Part shown: positions 1 through 7,916 of the stretch, piece after piece
How positions within the stretch are numbered: the first letter of the stretch is position 1
How the letters are laid out: each line of letters begins with the position of its first letter
Assembly: GCF_005049285.1 (NCBI RefSeq)
Contig: NZ_SOSC01000002.1
Coordinates: 434,001 to 498,000, forward strand
Length of the DNA: 64,000 bases
Source of the DNA: Halorientalis salina
GTDB taxonomy: Archaea > Halobacteriota > Halobacteria > Halobacteriales > Haloarculaceae
Direction of reading: 5' to 3'
Made by a program: the position numbers and the translations under genes
The notes under the pieces: model-generated
The model's database searches: none
Told to the model about the DNA's origin: nothing
Seen by the model: the letters and a program-made list of their open reading frames with translations, nothing else

Positions 1-273
1 GGTCGACTCCACCTTGAGCCCGCCGAGGATGTCGTCCTCTGCGACCTCCTCGTCGACCTCGGCTTCGATCTCGACGTCGCTGCCGAGATCGTCGAGGGTC
101 CCGCGGTTGCCCTCGGGGACGTCCGGTTCGTCTGTTGTCTCGTCGCCACCGGTGTCGTCGACGAGTTCGGAGGAGCGGTCGTCGTGCTCCTCCGTCGCGT
201 CTTCCTCGACATCCGTGATGGCATCACTCGCCCCGTCCTGGGGGTCGTCGTCAGTGTCCGTATCGTTGCTCAT
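1..273 (-). CDS. lonB: ATP-dependent Lon protease (LonB), N-terminal fragment
   Basis: These are the first 91 codons of a gene that runs off the left edge. The visible protein is acidic and disordered for about 65 residues, then carries GSDVEIEAEV and DDILGGL blocks. In haloarchaeal LonB, the membrane-anchored AAA+ protease, this acidic lead sits just before the ATPase domain. The Walker motifs, membrane segments and Ser-Lys protease domain would all lie outside the window, so the call rests on the leader alone. The gene is divergent from nadM, which is a common haloarchaeal arrangement. A TATA-like AAAGTATATC lies about 44 nt upstream of the start. Confidence 0.65.
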   Translation of the reverse strand, partial: MSNDTDTDDDPQDGASDAITDVEEDATEEHDDRSSELVDDTGGDETTDEPDVPEGNRGTLDDLGSDVEIEAEVDEEVAEDDILGGLKVEST

Positions 274-312
274 AGAACCGTTGCTGTTGCCAGAACCGAA
301 GGGCTGTCGACT

Positions 313-322
313 GATATACTTT
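313..322 (-). promoter_or_regulatory. TATA-like box for lonB
   Basis: On the minus strand this reads AAAGTATATC, centred about 44 nt upstream of the lonB ATG. That would give a short leader of roughly 18-20 nt. The call rests on sequence and position only. Confidence 0.4.
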
Positions 323-405
323 CTCCCCTCACGGGACCGAGAGTGGCAGTAGAACCGCCAGAGGGCAGCCACATGACCGATTGGTACACGAGTGGTGACT
401 CGTCG

Positions 406-413
406 CCTTTAAG
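406..413 (+). promoter_or_regulatory. TATA-like box for nadM
   Basis: CCTTTAAG is centred about 27 nt before the nadM ATG. This spacing predicts an essentially leaderless mRNA, which is common in haloarchaea. Confidence 0.5.
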
Positions 414-436
414 AAAGTCCTCGTCCATGTGTCAGT

Positions 437-949
437 ATGACTCGGGGGTTCTACATCGGTCGCTTCCAGCCGTACCACGACGGCCATCACGCGCTGGTCG
501 AACAGATCGCCGAAGCGGTCGACGAAGTCGTCCTCGGCATCGGGAGCGCCGGCGACTCACACACCAGGCGCAACCCGTTCACCGCCGGCGAACGCGTGAT
601 GATGGTGACGAAAGCGCTCGAAGAACTCGACATCACGTCCTACGTCGTACCCATCGAGGACCTGAACCGCAACTCGGTGTGGGTCAGTCACGTCCAGAGC
701 ATGTCCCCGCGGTTCGACGTAGCCTACTCCAACAACCCGCTCGTCGTCCGGTTGTTCGAGGAGGCCGGCGTCGAAGTCAGACAGTCGGAGATGTTCAACC
801 GCGAGAAACTCAAGGGCAGTGAGATCCGCGAGCGCATGATCGCCGGTGGCGAGTGGGAGCCGTACGTTCCCGACGCCGTCGTCGACGTGATCGGCGAGGT
901 CGACGGTGTCGAGCGCATCCAGCGGGTCGACGCGGTCGACGGCGAATGA
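437..949 (+). CDS. nadM: Nicotinamide-nucleotide adenylyltransferase (archaeal NadM)
   Basis: This 170-residue enzyme would make NAD+ from NMN and ATP in the cytoplasm. The nucleotidyltransferase signature GRFQPYHDGHH is at residues 8-18 (the HxGH nucleotide-binding motif appears as HDGH), and the C-terminal KLKGSEIRERM block matches the ISSTxxR-like phosphate-binding region of archaeal NadM. The length is normal for the family. The stop overlaps the start of the SAM hydrolase gene (ATGA), so the two are probably co-transcribed and translationally coupled. A TATA box about 27 nt upstream supports this start. Confidence 0.95.
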   Translation: MTRGFYIGRFQPYHDGHHALVEQIAEAVDEVVLGIGSAGDSHTRRNPFTAGERVMMVTKALEELDITSYVVPIEDLNRNSVWVSHVQSMSPRFDVAYSNNPLVVRLFEEAGVEVRQSEMFNREKLKGSEIRERMIAGGEWEPYVPDAVVDVIGEVDGVERIQRVDAVDGE

Positions 950-1713
950 TCACCCTCAGTTCGGACTTCGGGACCCCCTACCCCGCCGCGATGAAAGGCG
1001 TCATTCTCCAGGAGAGCGACGCTCGCCTGGTCGACGTCGCCCACGACTTTCCCCGACAGGACGTGCGAGCGAGCGCGTTCTGGCTTCGGGAGGTCCTCCC
1101 CTACTTCCCACCGGCTGTCCACCTCGTGGTCGTCGACCCCGGGGTGGGCACCGACCGCGACGCCGTCGTGCTCCGGACCGGCGACCACGCGCTGGTCGGC
1201 CCCGACAACGGCGTCCTCGTCCCCGTCGCGAGGGAACTCGGCCCCGACGACTCCTTCGAGGCGTTCACCGTCGCGGTCGATGACCCCGCGAGTTCGACGT
1301 TCCACGGTCGGGACGTGTTCGCGCCCGCGGCCGCGAGCGTCCACGAGGCTGGGGTCGACTCGTTCCAGGAATCCGAGCAGTTCAGTCCCACGGAGGACGT
1401 GGTCAATCTGCGGTTCCCGGAGCCGAGAGTCGGTGAAAACACAGCGACCGGCGAGGTGCTGGTCGTCGACGGCTTCGGCAACGTGATTACGAACGTCCCC
1501 GGCGACGTACTGACCGACCGGTTCGGGAGCCAGGTCACGGTCAACGACGAGCAGGCCCCCGCCCGCCGGATGTACGCGGCCGTCGACGCCGGCGAGCGCC
1601 TGGTGACAGTCGGCAGCCACGGTAACGTCGAACTCGCGGTCAACCGCGGCCGGGGCGAGGAGGCGTTCGGACTGAGCGCCGGTGACGAGGTCGTGCTGGC
1701 GCTGGATTCCTAA
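946..1713 (+). CDS. S-adenosyl-L-methionine hydrolase (adenosine-forming), DUF62 family
   Basis: A 255-residue protein beginning MITLSSDFGTPYP, the typical N-terminus of the SAM hydroxide adenosyltransferase / fluorinase-like fold. These enzymes split SAM to adenosine and methionine with water as nucleophile. The DPGVG and GPDNGVL motifs and the later DGFGNVITN block are all present, as in archaeal members. The ATG at 946 overlaps the nadM stop; the open frame extends further upstream only inside nadM, so this start is preferred. A link to nadM through adenosine or adenylate metabolism is inference. Confidence 0.92.
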   Translation: MITLSSDFGTPYPAAMKGVILQESDARLVDVAHDFPRQDVRASAFWLREVLPYFPPAVHLVVVDPGVGTDRDAVVLRTGDHALVGPDNGVLVPVARELGPDDSFEAFTVAVDDPASSTFHGRDVFAPAAASVHEAGVDSFQESEQFSPTEDVVNLRFPEPRVGENTATGEVLVVDGFGNVITNVPGDVLTDRFGSQVTVNDEQAPARRMYAAVDAGERLVTVGSHGNVELAVNRGRGEEAFGLSAGDEVVLALDS

Positions 1714-1716
1714 CCG

Positions 1717-2235
1717 TCAGCGCCGCTGTTCGACCGCGTCGAGCAGGTCTTCGAGCGCCCGTCGAGCGATCCGTTCTTTGATCTCCTGCCGGGTGCCGTC
1801 GAACTCGTAGCGCTCGGCGGCGGTCGTTGAGGACTGGGTCCCCCACTCGCCGGCGTAGGCCACGCCGATGAAGACGGTCCCGACCGGTCTCTCGTCGGTG
1901 CCGCCCTCCGGCCCGGCAATTCCGGTGGTCGAGACGCCCCAGGTCGTATCGGCGGTGTCCCGAACCCCCTGTGCCATCTGACGGGCGACCGGTGCAGAGA
2001 CCGCGCCCTCGGCGTCCAGGACCCCTCGATCGACCGCCAGCAGTTGCCGCTTGGCGTCGTAGGAGTAGGTGGCCACCGAGCGGTCGAAGTAGTCCGAGGA
2101 CCCCGGCACGTCGGTCAACAGCGACCCGATCAACCCGCCGGTACACGATTCGGCGACGGCGACCGTCGCGTCCGTCTCCCGGAGCGGGTCCCCGACCCGC
2201 TCCTCGATCGGCGGACTCGAAGCGAACTTGCGCAT
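1717..2235 (-). CDS. CinA/PncC-family nicotinamide-nucleotide amidase
   Basis: A 172-residue protein corresponding to the stand-alone CinA C-terminal domain. Landmarks are VAVAESCTGGLIGSLLTDVPG, the amidase active-site region with the SCTGG nucleophile area, and GVSTTGIAGPEGGT. In bacteria this domain deamidates NMN to nicotinic acid mononucleotide. Convergence with nadM (stops 3 bp apart, at 1713 and 1717) suggests a shared pyridine-nucleotide theme, which is inferred. The start at 2235 was chosen because the conserved domain begins directly after it; an upstream in-frame extension looks non-coding. Confidence 0.88.
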   Translation of the reverse strand: MRKFASSPPIEERVGDPLRETDATVAVAESCTGGLIGSLLTDVPGSSDYFDRSVATYSYDAKRQLLAVDRGVLDAEGAVSAPVARQMAQGVRDTADTTWGVSTTGIAGPEGGTDERPVGTVFIGVAYAGEWGTQSSTTAAERYEFDGTRQEIKERIARRALEDLLDAVEQRR

Positions 2236-2303
2236 ACCACCGGTCCGTCGGGCCGGACAATCAATGCGACGGTGGCGGCTGGACGCGTCCTCCGCGAGTG
2301 CGA

Positions 2304-2654
2304 TTACGACGTCTGTTCCGAGTCCACCAGACGCTGCTCGGCGAGTTCCGGAACCAGTCGTTCGGTCGTCGCGAGCGCGGGGCCCGGCCTGACGAGTTTC
2401 GCCTCTCGGTCGTACTCGACGACGTCGACGGTCGCGAGTCGCGGCAGGTGTTCGTAGTGGAGTCGCCGTCCCATGTCCGTTCGCCGCGTCGATGCCGGGC
2501 GAACCTCGTCGGGAGCCAGTCGTGCCTCGGTGACCAGGTGCGTGAGCAGGTCGTCGAACGTGAACAGGTCTTCCGGGCGTGACAGGAGGTAGGCACACAC
2601 CGTCCGACGTGACCACGCGCCGAGCGCGTCGACGAGGTAATCGACTTTCGCCAT
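2304..2654 (-). CDS. Small winged-helix-like protein (DUF7344-type)
   Basis: A 116-residue protein: MAKVDYLVDALGAWSRRTVC, then helix-turn-helix-like segments, and GRRLHYEHLPRLATVDVVEYD. This is the pattern of the haloarchaeal winged-helix family I recall as DUF7344, in which an LHHxHLPxLxxxGxVxYD-like block forms the wing. The role is probably DNA binding, with an unknown ligand. The start at 2654 is preferred to a farther upstream Met because the conserved block begins there. It lies 68 bp upstream of the pncC-like gene on the same strand, and co-transcription is possible. Confidence 0.75.
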   Translation of the reverse strand: MAKVDYLVDALGAWSRRTVCAYLLSRPEDLFTFDDLLTHLVTEARLAPDEVRPASTRRTDMGRRLHYEHLPRLATVDVVEYDREAKLVRPGPALATTERLVPELAEQRLVDSEQTS

Positions 2655-2790
2655 ACCGTCGATCTTGGCACTCGACGCACGTAGATGACACGGCTGTCTG
2701 AAAAAGAACAGATCGGCGTGCACGGACACAGCAGTCGCTCCCGACCGAACTGCGCGCTCGAAAGAAAATCGGAGATTCGGGGCCTATTCC

Positions 2791-2876
2791 GCAGCGTGGA
2801 TCGCTGCTCGTGCAGCTTCGAGATGAAACGCTCGCGGCTTCCGCCGCTCGCAATTCGAGGTCGCTAAGCGACCTCG
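2791..2876. repeat. Short-loop palindromes downstream of the thermosome gene
   Basis: Two inverted repeats. GCAGCG/CGCTGC (2791-2807) has a 5-nt loop. CGAGGTCGCT/AGCGACCTCG (2856-2876) has a 10-bp stem around a single A and ends 14 bp from the thermosome stop. They could form transcript 3' hairpins, but no strong U-tract follows on the minus strand, so a classic terminator is not evident. Confidence 0.5.
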
Positions 2877-2890
2877 CTACCCTCAGTCGG

Positions 2891-4474
2891 TCACTCCGCC
2901 GCGATGACGTCGTCGATGCGGACGATCATCGTCGCGGCCTCGGTCGCGGACTCGACGGCTTCCTGCTTGACAGCGGCGGGGTCGAGGATGCCGTACTCGA
3001 TGGGGTTACCGACGATACCGGTCTGACCCTCGGAGATGAGGCCGGCGATGCCCTCGTTCTCGAACTCCGAACGGAGGTCGACCAGCGCGTCGATGGGGTC
3101 CATGCCGGTGTTGGCCGCGAGCGTGCGCGGGAGCACGTCGACGGCGTCGGCGAAGGCCTCGACGGCCAGCTGCTTGCGACCCTCGATGCTGGCGGCCTCG
3201 TCGCGGATGTGGGCCGCGGCGGCGATCTCGGTCGCGCCGGCGCCGGGGACGACGCCACCCTGGTCCAGGGCGGCCGTCACGACGTCGAGCGAGTCGTTGA
3301 GGGCCCGCTCCAGTTCGTCGGTGACGTGTTCGGTGCCGCCGCGAGCGAAGACGGTGACGGCTTCGGCGGCCGCGCCGCCCTCGACGAAGGCGAGTTCGTC
3401 GTCGCTGAACTTCTCGACGCTGACCTCGTCGGCCTCGCCGAGGTCGGCCGCTTCGAGGTCGTCGACGGAGCCGGCACGGGACGCACCGGTCGCGTTCGCG
3501 ATGGATTTCGCGTCGTCGTCGCCGACGCTCTCGAAGGCGAGGATGCCGCGCTTGGCGAGGAAGGCCTTCGCGCGGTCGGCGATGTCGCCGGTGGCGAAGA
3601 CGACCTTCGCGCCGACGTCTTCGAGTTTGTCGACGTAGCTACGGAGCTCTTTCTCCTCGGCCTCGATGGCCTGGTCGAGCTGGTCGACCTCGGTGATGTT
3701 GTACTCGGCGTCGATGGAGGACTCCTTGAGGTCGACGTCGTTGTCGACGACGGCGATGGCTGCGTTCTCGACCGAGCGCGGCATGTTCTCGTGGGCCGCT
3801 TCCTCGTCGACGATGACGCCTTCGACGAGTTCGGTCGCGGAGGAGGAGCCGCCGGTCTGGGTCCGGACGGTGATGTTGTTCCGGACGACGCCGGCGTCGG
3901 CTTCGACGTGCTGGATGGCCCCGACGACGGTCTCGGCGAGGTCCTCGGCGGCGACGTCGCCGGTCCCCTTGCCGGTCATGGAGGTCTCCGCGACTTTGCG
4001 GAGCGTCTCCTCGTCGACGTCGGCATCGAGTACTTCCGCGTCGATGGCGTCCTGTGCCAGCGATGCGGCCTCGTGATAGCCCTCGACGATGGTCGTCGGG
4101 TGAACGTCGTCGTCGAGCAGGTCCTCGGCCTGCTTGAGGAGTTCGCCCGCGAGCACGGAGGCGGTCGTGGTCCCGTCACCGACTTCTTCCTCCTGGGTCT
4201 GGGCGACTTCGACGATCATCTGGGCCGCGGGGTGCTCGATCTCCATCTCCTCCAGGATGGTCGCGCCGTCGTTCGTGATGACGACGTCGCCGGAGTCGGA
4301 GACGAGCATCTTGTCCATCCCGCGCGGGCCGAGCGTCGTCCGTACGGACTCCGAAATCGCCTTTCCGGCCGAGATGTTCGATGTCTGTGCGTCCTTCCCC
4401 TCCGTCCGCTGGGAATCCTCGTTGAGAATGAACATGGGCTGGCCGCCCATCCGTCGCTGTTGAGACATAGTCAT
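2891..4474 (-). CDS. Thermosome (group II chaperonin) subunit without a GGM tail
   Basis: A 527-residue ATP-dependent chaperonin subunit that would assemble into double rings folding cytosolic proteins. Visible motifs are [15 protein letters not shown], the phosphate loop [17 protein letters not shown], and [15 protein letters not shown] near the C-terminus. The protein ends in [11 protein letters not shown] and lacks the Gly-Gly-Met-rich tail seen on most haloarchaeal CCT1/CCT2-type subunits, so it resembles the shorter third subunit type. An alternative start is 4468. A strong TATA box about 25 nt upstream of 4474 fits a leaderless transcript and favours 4474. Confidence 0.95.
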   Translation of the reverse strand: MTMSQQRRMGGQPMFILNEDSQRTEGKDAQTSNISAGKAISESVRTTLGPRGMDKMLVSDSGDVVITNDGATILEEMEIEHPAAQMIVEVAQTQEEEVGDGTTTASVLAGELLKQAEDLLDDDVHPTTIVEGYHEAASLAQDAIDAEVLDADVDEETLRKVAETSMTGKGTGDVAAEDLAETVVGAIQHVEADAGVVRNNITVRTQTGGSSSATELVEGVIVDEEAAHENMPRSVENAAIAVVDNDVDLKESSIDAEYNITEVDQLDQAIEAEEKELRSYVDKLEDVGAKVVFATGDIADRAKAFLAKRGILAFESVGDDDAKSIANATGASRAGSVDDLEAADLGEADEVSVEKFSDDELAFVEGGAAAEAVTVFARGGTEHVTDELERALNDSLDVVTAALDQGGVVPGAGATEIAAAAHIRDEAASIEGRKQLAVEAFADAVDVLPRTLAANTGMDPIDALVDLRSEFENEGIAGLISEGQTGIVGNPIEYGILDPAAVKQEAVESATEAATMIVRIDDVIAAE

Positions 4475-4493
4475 AAGAGGATGGTAAGCGGTT

Positions 4494-4504
4494 CTATATA
4501 AAAG
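4494..4504 (-). promoter_or_regulatory. TATA box of the thermosome promoter
   Basis: On the minus strand this reads CTTTTATATAG, a near-ideal archaeal TATA element centred about 25 nt before the first ATG. It predicts strong, leaderless transcription. It is among the best-matching promoters in the window. Confidence 0.7.
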
Positions 4505-4651
4505 TTATTGATTCGACGAAACCGAGAGACGACGGCAGGAGACGAATCGGCCCGCCGGTGCCCGATTCTGGTTCGAGTCGGGACAGGATCGGGACGCTCG
4601 CGAGAGCCGTGAAGCAACCGTTATTACAGGGACACTCCATGGCACGGATGG

Positions 4652-5473
4652 ATGCTCGAACTGGAGCACGGGTTTCGCGTCGTCGACGCGCACGTCCGGT
4701 TAGAACCCGACGAGTCCCGGCGGCCCGACCGCCAGACCGGCGACCCCGAGACCATCGAGCGGGAGATGCACCAGGCCGGCGTCGTCCGGTCGGTCGTGTT
4801 TCCCGGCCCGCGGGACGGGAGCTATCTCAAGGCGAACAACGCCGTCGCCCGGATGAGCGTCGGCCGGTCGTTCGTCGCCTTCGCCCGCATCAACGGCGTC
4901 CGCGACCCCGGCGGGAGTGCGGGCGCGCGCCTCCGGAACCTCGCCACCTCCCGCGACGAGGCCCACACCTCGCCCGAAGACGTCGAACAGTACGCCTACG
5001 ACGACCGCTTCGCGGGCTTCAAACTCCAGCCGGCCACCGACGGCCTGCCCGACGAAGAAGTCCTCGAAGAACTGGCGGACGTGGGCCTGCCCCTGCTGGT
5101 CCACGGCGGCGAGCAGTTCCCACCGTCGGCCGTCGCCGACCACCTCCTGGGATATGACTTCCCCGTCGTCATCGAGCACTTCGGGGGCTACCCGTTGAAC
5201 CGCGGGCTGACCGAGCGGGCCGTCGATCTGCTCGACGACCACGAGTCCTGTTATCTGGATACGAGTTTCGTCCGCTTTCGCGACCCGATGGAGCGGGCCA
5301 TCATGGAACACCCCGACCGCGTCCTCTTCGGCAGCGGCGCACCAGGTACGCACCCCGACGTGGCCGTGATGGAGATTCTGACACTGGACGTCCCCGAGGA
5401 TTCGATGCGGCGCGTCTTCTCGAAGAACCCCTCCCGGGTCATCGAGGAACTCGGTCCGTCCGGCGGCGAGTGA
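4652..5473 (+). CDS. Amidohydrolase-fold protein with substituted metal-site residues
   Basis: A 273-residue TIM-barrel protein of the amidohydrolase-2 type. Recognisable strands are FRVVDAHVRL (the first metal motif), FAGFKLQP, LPLLVHGGEQF, FPVVIEHFGGYPLN and RVLFGSGAPGTHP. The usual HxH of strand 1 reads HVR, and the catalytic Asp of the FGSDxP motif is Gly (FGSGAP), so metal binding or hydrolysis may be altered or lost; this comparison is from memory of the family. It is divergent from the thermosome gene. The substrate is unknown. Confidence 0.8.
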   Translation: MLELEHGFRVVDAHVRLEPDESRRPDRQTGDPETIEREMHQAGVVRSVVFPGPRDGSYLKANNAVARMSVGRSFVAFARINGVRDPGGSAGARLRNLATSRDEAHTSPEDVEQYAYDDRFAGFKLQPATDGLPDEEVLEELADVGLPLLVHGGEQFPPSAVADHLLGYDFPVVIEHFGGYPLNRGLTERAVDLLDDHESCYLDTSFVRFRDPMERAIMEHPDRVLFGSGAPGTHPDVAVMEILTLDVPEDSMRRVFSKNPSRVIEELGPSGGE

Positions 5474-5500
5474 ATCCTTAGAAGGAGACCACAGGCAGTT

Positions 5501-6403
5501 TTACCGCCAGTCGTAGACCGTCACCGCTCGGTCCGACCGGAGCGAGCGGCCACGTGGGTTCCGGCGGGTCGACCGGTCGGAAAAGCGCGCGGCGACGCCG
5601 TCTTTCAGTCCGCTACCGATGCCGGTCAGCACGTCGCGCCCGTTCCCGAACCACGAGGACGGGGCTGCGTTGCCGGTGGCGACCTCCCGAAGCGTGCTGG
5701 CGGCGTCGCGCAGGCCGTGTCCGAGCACGCGGGCGACGACGGTCGGCCGGAGGCCGTAGTTCTTGGCGAGGCGATAGGCCAGCGCACGATATTTCCAGTT
5801 CCAGTCGGTTTCGGCGACGCCGCCGTCGGTCCCGAACTCGTTGCGGACGCACATCTCGCTCTCCCAGACCACCTCGTAGTCCATGCCGGCGAGTCGGTGG
5901 GCGGCGTCCCTGGAGCCGCCGGTCAGCAGGTACTCGTCGAACCCGTCGAGTGCATCGAGGGCGTCGCGGGAGAACGCGGCGTTGTCGCCGTTGAAGTAGG
6001 TGACTGTTCGGCCCTTGATCGTCCGGGACTCGACGGTCTCGGTGGTCAGTCCGGTCTCGAGTTCGCGGTGGGTCGGTCCGGTCACGACGTCACCGCCGTC
6101 GAGGCCGGACGAGAGGGCGTCGAACCAGCCGTCCTCGACGACGAGGCCGTGGTTGAGCAGGGCGACGACGTCGCCGGTCGCGCGGTCGATGCCGGCGTTG
6201 CGAGCGACGTTGATGCCCCGGTCGGCGATTTCGACGAGGACGTCCACGTCGTCGCGGTCGCGAACCATTCCCGTGGTCCCGTCGGCCGACGGGCCGTTGA
6301 CGACGACGACCTCGGCGTCGGGGACGCGCTCGGCGAGAGCGTCCAGACAGCCCGCCAGCTGGTCCCTGCCGTTGAGCGTCGGGACGATCACCGAGAGCTT
6401 CAT
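5501..6403 (-). CDS. GT2-family glycosyltransferase-like protein
   Basis: A 300-residue cytoplasmic GT-A protein. The N-terminus MKLSVIVPTLNGRDQLAGCL is typical of family 2 nucleotide-sugar binding, followed by DRGINVARNAGIDRATGDVVALLNHG and a FNGDNAAFSRDALDALGGFDE-like acceptor region. The expected DXD metal motif after 'GDVVALL' reads NHG, which is odd for a standard GT2 enzyme. No membrane segment is obvious. It lies 78 bp downstream of the methyltransferase gene on the same strand, so a joint role in glycan or lipid modification is plausible. A TATA-like GTTTTTTAGG about 31 nt upstream suggests its own promoter. Confidence 0.8.
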   Translation of the reverse strand: MKLSVIVPTLNGRDQLAGCLDALAERVPDAEVVVVNGPSADGTTGMVRDRDDVDVLVEIADRGINVARNAGIDRATGDVVALLNHGLVVEDGWFDALSSGLDGGDVVTGPTHRELETGLTTETVESRTIKGRTVTYFNGDNAAFSRDALDALDGFDEYLLTGGSRDAAHRLAGMDYEVVWESEMCVRNEFGTDGGVAETDWNWKYRALAYRLAKNYGLRPTVVARVLGHGLRDAASTLREVATGNAAPSSWFGNGRDVLTGIGSGLKDGVAARFSDRSTRRNPRGRSLRSDRAVTVYDWR

Positions 6404-6481
6404 ACCCCTGGGTACCCCGCCGGAACCCTAAAAAACTCGCGACGTGCTCGCGGGAAAAGATAGCAAAAGTGACGGCTTCGG

Positions 6482-7189
6482 TCAGGGAACCTGGGTGTTC
6501 CAGTAGGAGACCGACGCGAGACGCTTGCCCAGGGGCGACCTGATGAGCGTCCGATCGATGTCGCGGAACGTGCTCGCGAGTTTGTTCGGGATCTGGCGGT
6601 AGAGGCCGTACGGGAAGGCGAAATCGTGGTCGGCCTCGACCAGCGAGAGGTCGGCGCTGTCGAGCAGCCGGGAGACTTCCCACCGCGAGTAGAGACGCGA
6701 TCCCATCGGGAGCGCCCACGTGTACAGCGACCGCGTCGTAAAGCGATTGAAGGTGTCGAAAAACACCTGGTCGCGGGAGACGCGGCGCATCTCCGAGAGG
6801 AAGGATGCGGGCTGGTCGGCCAGGTGGAAAAACCGCATCCCCATGACCGTATCGAAGCTGTCGTCCGGGAACGGGAGCCGCCCGGCGTCACCGCGCATGA
6901 ACTCCAGGTTGTCGGCGACGCCGGCGCGCTTTGCCTTCTGTCGTCCCTGCTGGAGCATCGGGCCGGAGATGTCCAGGCCGACGACGTCGGCCCCGCGCTC
7001 GGCCAGCATGACGGTGAACCGGCCGGTCCCGCAGGCGATCTCCAGTATCTCTTTGTCCTGGACCGGTCCGATAGCGTCCAGGACAGCCTCTTTCTCGCGC
7101 CGGTCGATCAACCGGCCGCCGCGGGAGAAACGCTTTTCCTCGTACTCCTCGGCGATGTCGTCTTCCTGATACCACTCCTGGCCCTTCAC
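6482..7189 (-). CDS. Class I SAM-dependent methyltransferase
   Basis: A 235-residue Rossmann methyltransferase. Motif I is ILEIACGTGRFTVMLAERGA, motif II VVGLDISGPML, and motif III/IV GDAGRLPFPDDSFDTVMGMRFFHL. This matches the UbiE/Methyltransf_11 type. The substrate is not predictable. A TATA-like GTTTTATTCC about 30 nt upstream of the ATG indicates a leaderless promoter. It precedes the glycosyltransferase in the same orientation. Confidence 0.88.
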   Translation of the reverse strand: MKGQEWYQEDDIAEEYEEKRFSRGGRLIDRREKEAVLDAIGPVQDKEILEIACGTGRFTVMLAERGADVVGLDISGPMLQQGRQKAKRAGVADNLEFMRGDAGRLPFPDDSFDTVMGMRFFHLADQPASFLSEMRRVSRDQVFFDTFNRFTTRSLYTWALPMGSRLYSRWEVSRLLDSADLSLVEADHDFAFPYGLYRQIPNKLASTFRDIDRTLIRSPLGKRLASVSYWNTQVP

Positions 7190-7301
7190 GGTCTATCGTA
7201 GTTCCGACACCGGGGGAATAAAACGATACTGAAACGTTCCGGCGACCACGCCGCCACCCGGTGTCAAAAACCGGTTTGCGGGACCGGGTCGTACACGGCG
7301 T

Positions 7302-7460
7302 ATGCCGACCTGCAAGCACTGCGACCGCGAGTTCAATCCCGCGGAACTCGTCAGTCACGAGACCGACCGGCTGCGACTGGTTCACTGTCCGGCGTGTGAG
7401 GCCCCGCTCGGGAGCTACCGGAAACACGGCCAGCGGGAGCCGTCCAGCGAACGCCGCTAG
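7302..7460 (+). CDS. 52-residue two-CxxC zinc-finger micro-protein
   Basis: Translates as MPTCKHCDREFNPAELVSHE, then a short linker, then LVHCPACEAPLGSYRKH and a basic/polar tail ending ERR. It has two Cys-x2-Cys knuckles (CKHC, CPAC) of the kind seen in haloarchaeal CPxCG-type zinc-finger micro-proteins, which probably bind one Zn2+. Its stop at 7460 overlaps the 3' end of the convergent oxidoreductase gene by 4 bp, and such tight packing argues that both are real. The function is unknown; nucleic-acid or protein binding is inferred only from the fold type. Confidence 0.8.
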   Translation: MPTCKHCDREFNPAELVSHETDRLRLVHCPACEAPLGSYRKHGQREPSSERR

Positions 7461-7855
7461 CTCGTCGTGACAGTCTCGGGTTCGATGCGGACGATGACGC
7501 GTGCGCCCTCCTCGTCGCCGAGGTTCGGATATTCCTCGACGTCCATGTACCGCTGGGCGAGTTCGTTGATGTGGTCGACGGCACCGTCCTCGGTCAGTTC
7601 GACGGCCTCGCCCTGGACGGCGAGGAACCGATACGGGTCGTCCGGGTCGGTCATGCTGAGCGCGACGTCCGGGTTCGCCCGCAGATTGCGCTCCTTTCGC
7701 CGGCCGCGCGCCGTGTTGAAAAGCAGGTGACCGGCCTCGGGGTCGTAGTCGATCCACACCGGCGTGACGTGTGGCGACCCGTCCGGTAGGATCGTCGACA
7801 CGTGGGCGAACGTTTGCTTTTCGAACAGGTCGAGGGCGGAATCGGGAACCTGCAT
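7457..7855 (-). CDS. PPOX-class (split-barrel) FMN/F420-dependent oxidoreductase
   Basis: A 132-residue flavin-reductase-like split barrel. Landmarks are FAHVSTILPDGSPHVTPVWIDYD, a GHLLFNTARGRRKERNLRANP cofactor-phosphate segment and PYRFLAVQGEAVELTEDGAVDHINELAQRYM. Family members bind F420 or FMN and reduce small molecules. The start at 7855 (MQVPDSAL) is preferred because a TATA-like CAATAACC lies 28 nt upstream; an alternative Met is at 7876. It is convergent with and overlaps the zinc-finger gene, and divergent from the winged-helix gene at 8007. Confidence 0.85.
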   Translation of the reverse strand: MQVPDSALDLFEKQTFAHVSTILPDGSPHVTPVWIDYDPEAGHLLFNTARGRRKERNLRANPDVALSMTDPDDPYRFLAVQGEAVELTEDGAVDHINELAQRYMDVEEYPNLGDEEGARVIVRIEPETVTTS

Positions 7856-7878
7856 ACCGGAATCAACGGACGCCACCC

Positions 7879-7886
7879 GGTTATTG
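7879..7886 (-). promoter_or_regulatory. TATA-like box of the PPOX-family gene
   Basis: Minus-strand CAATAACC is centred 28 nt before the chosen ATG at 7855 and supports that start. Confidence 0.4.
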
Positions 7887-7916
7887 GTTCCGGCAAATTA
7901 TGTCACAGAAGTTTGT

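Noticed and set aside
2810-4501. Long plus-strand open frame opposite the thermosome gene (563 codons)
   Set aside because: It is the antisense shadow of a G+C-rich coding sequence, with repetitive Asp/Val/Gly composition and no family resemblance. The thermosome frame is unequivocal.
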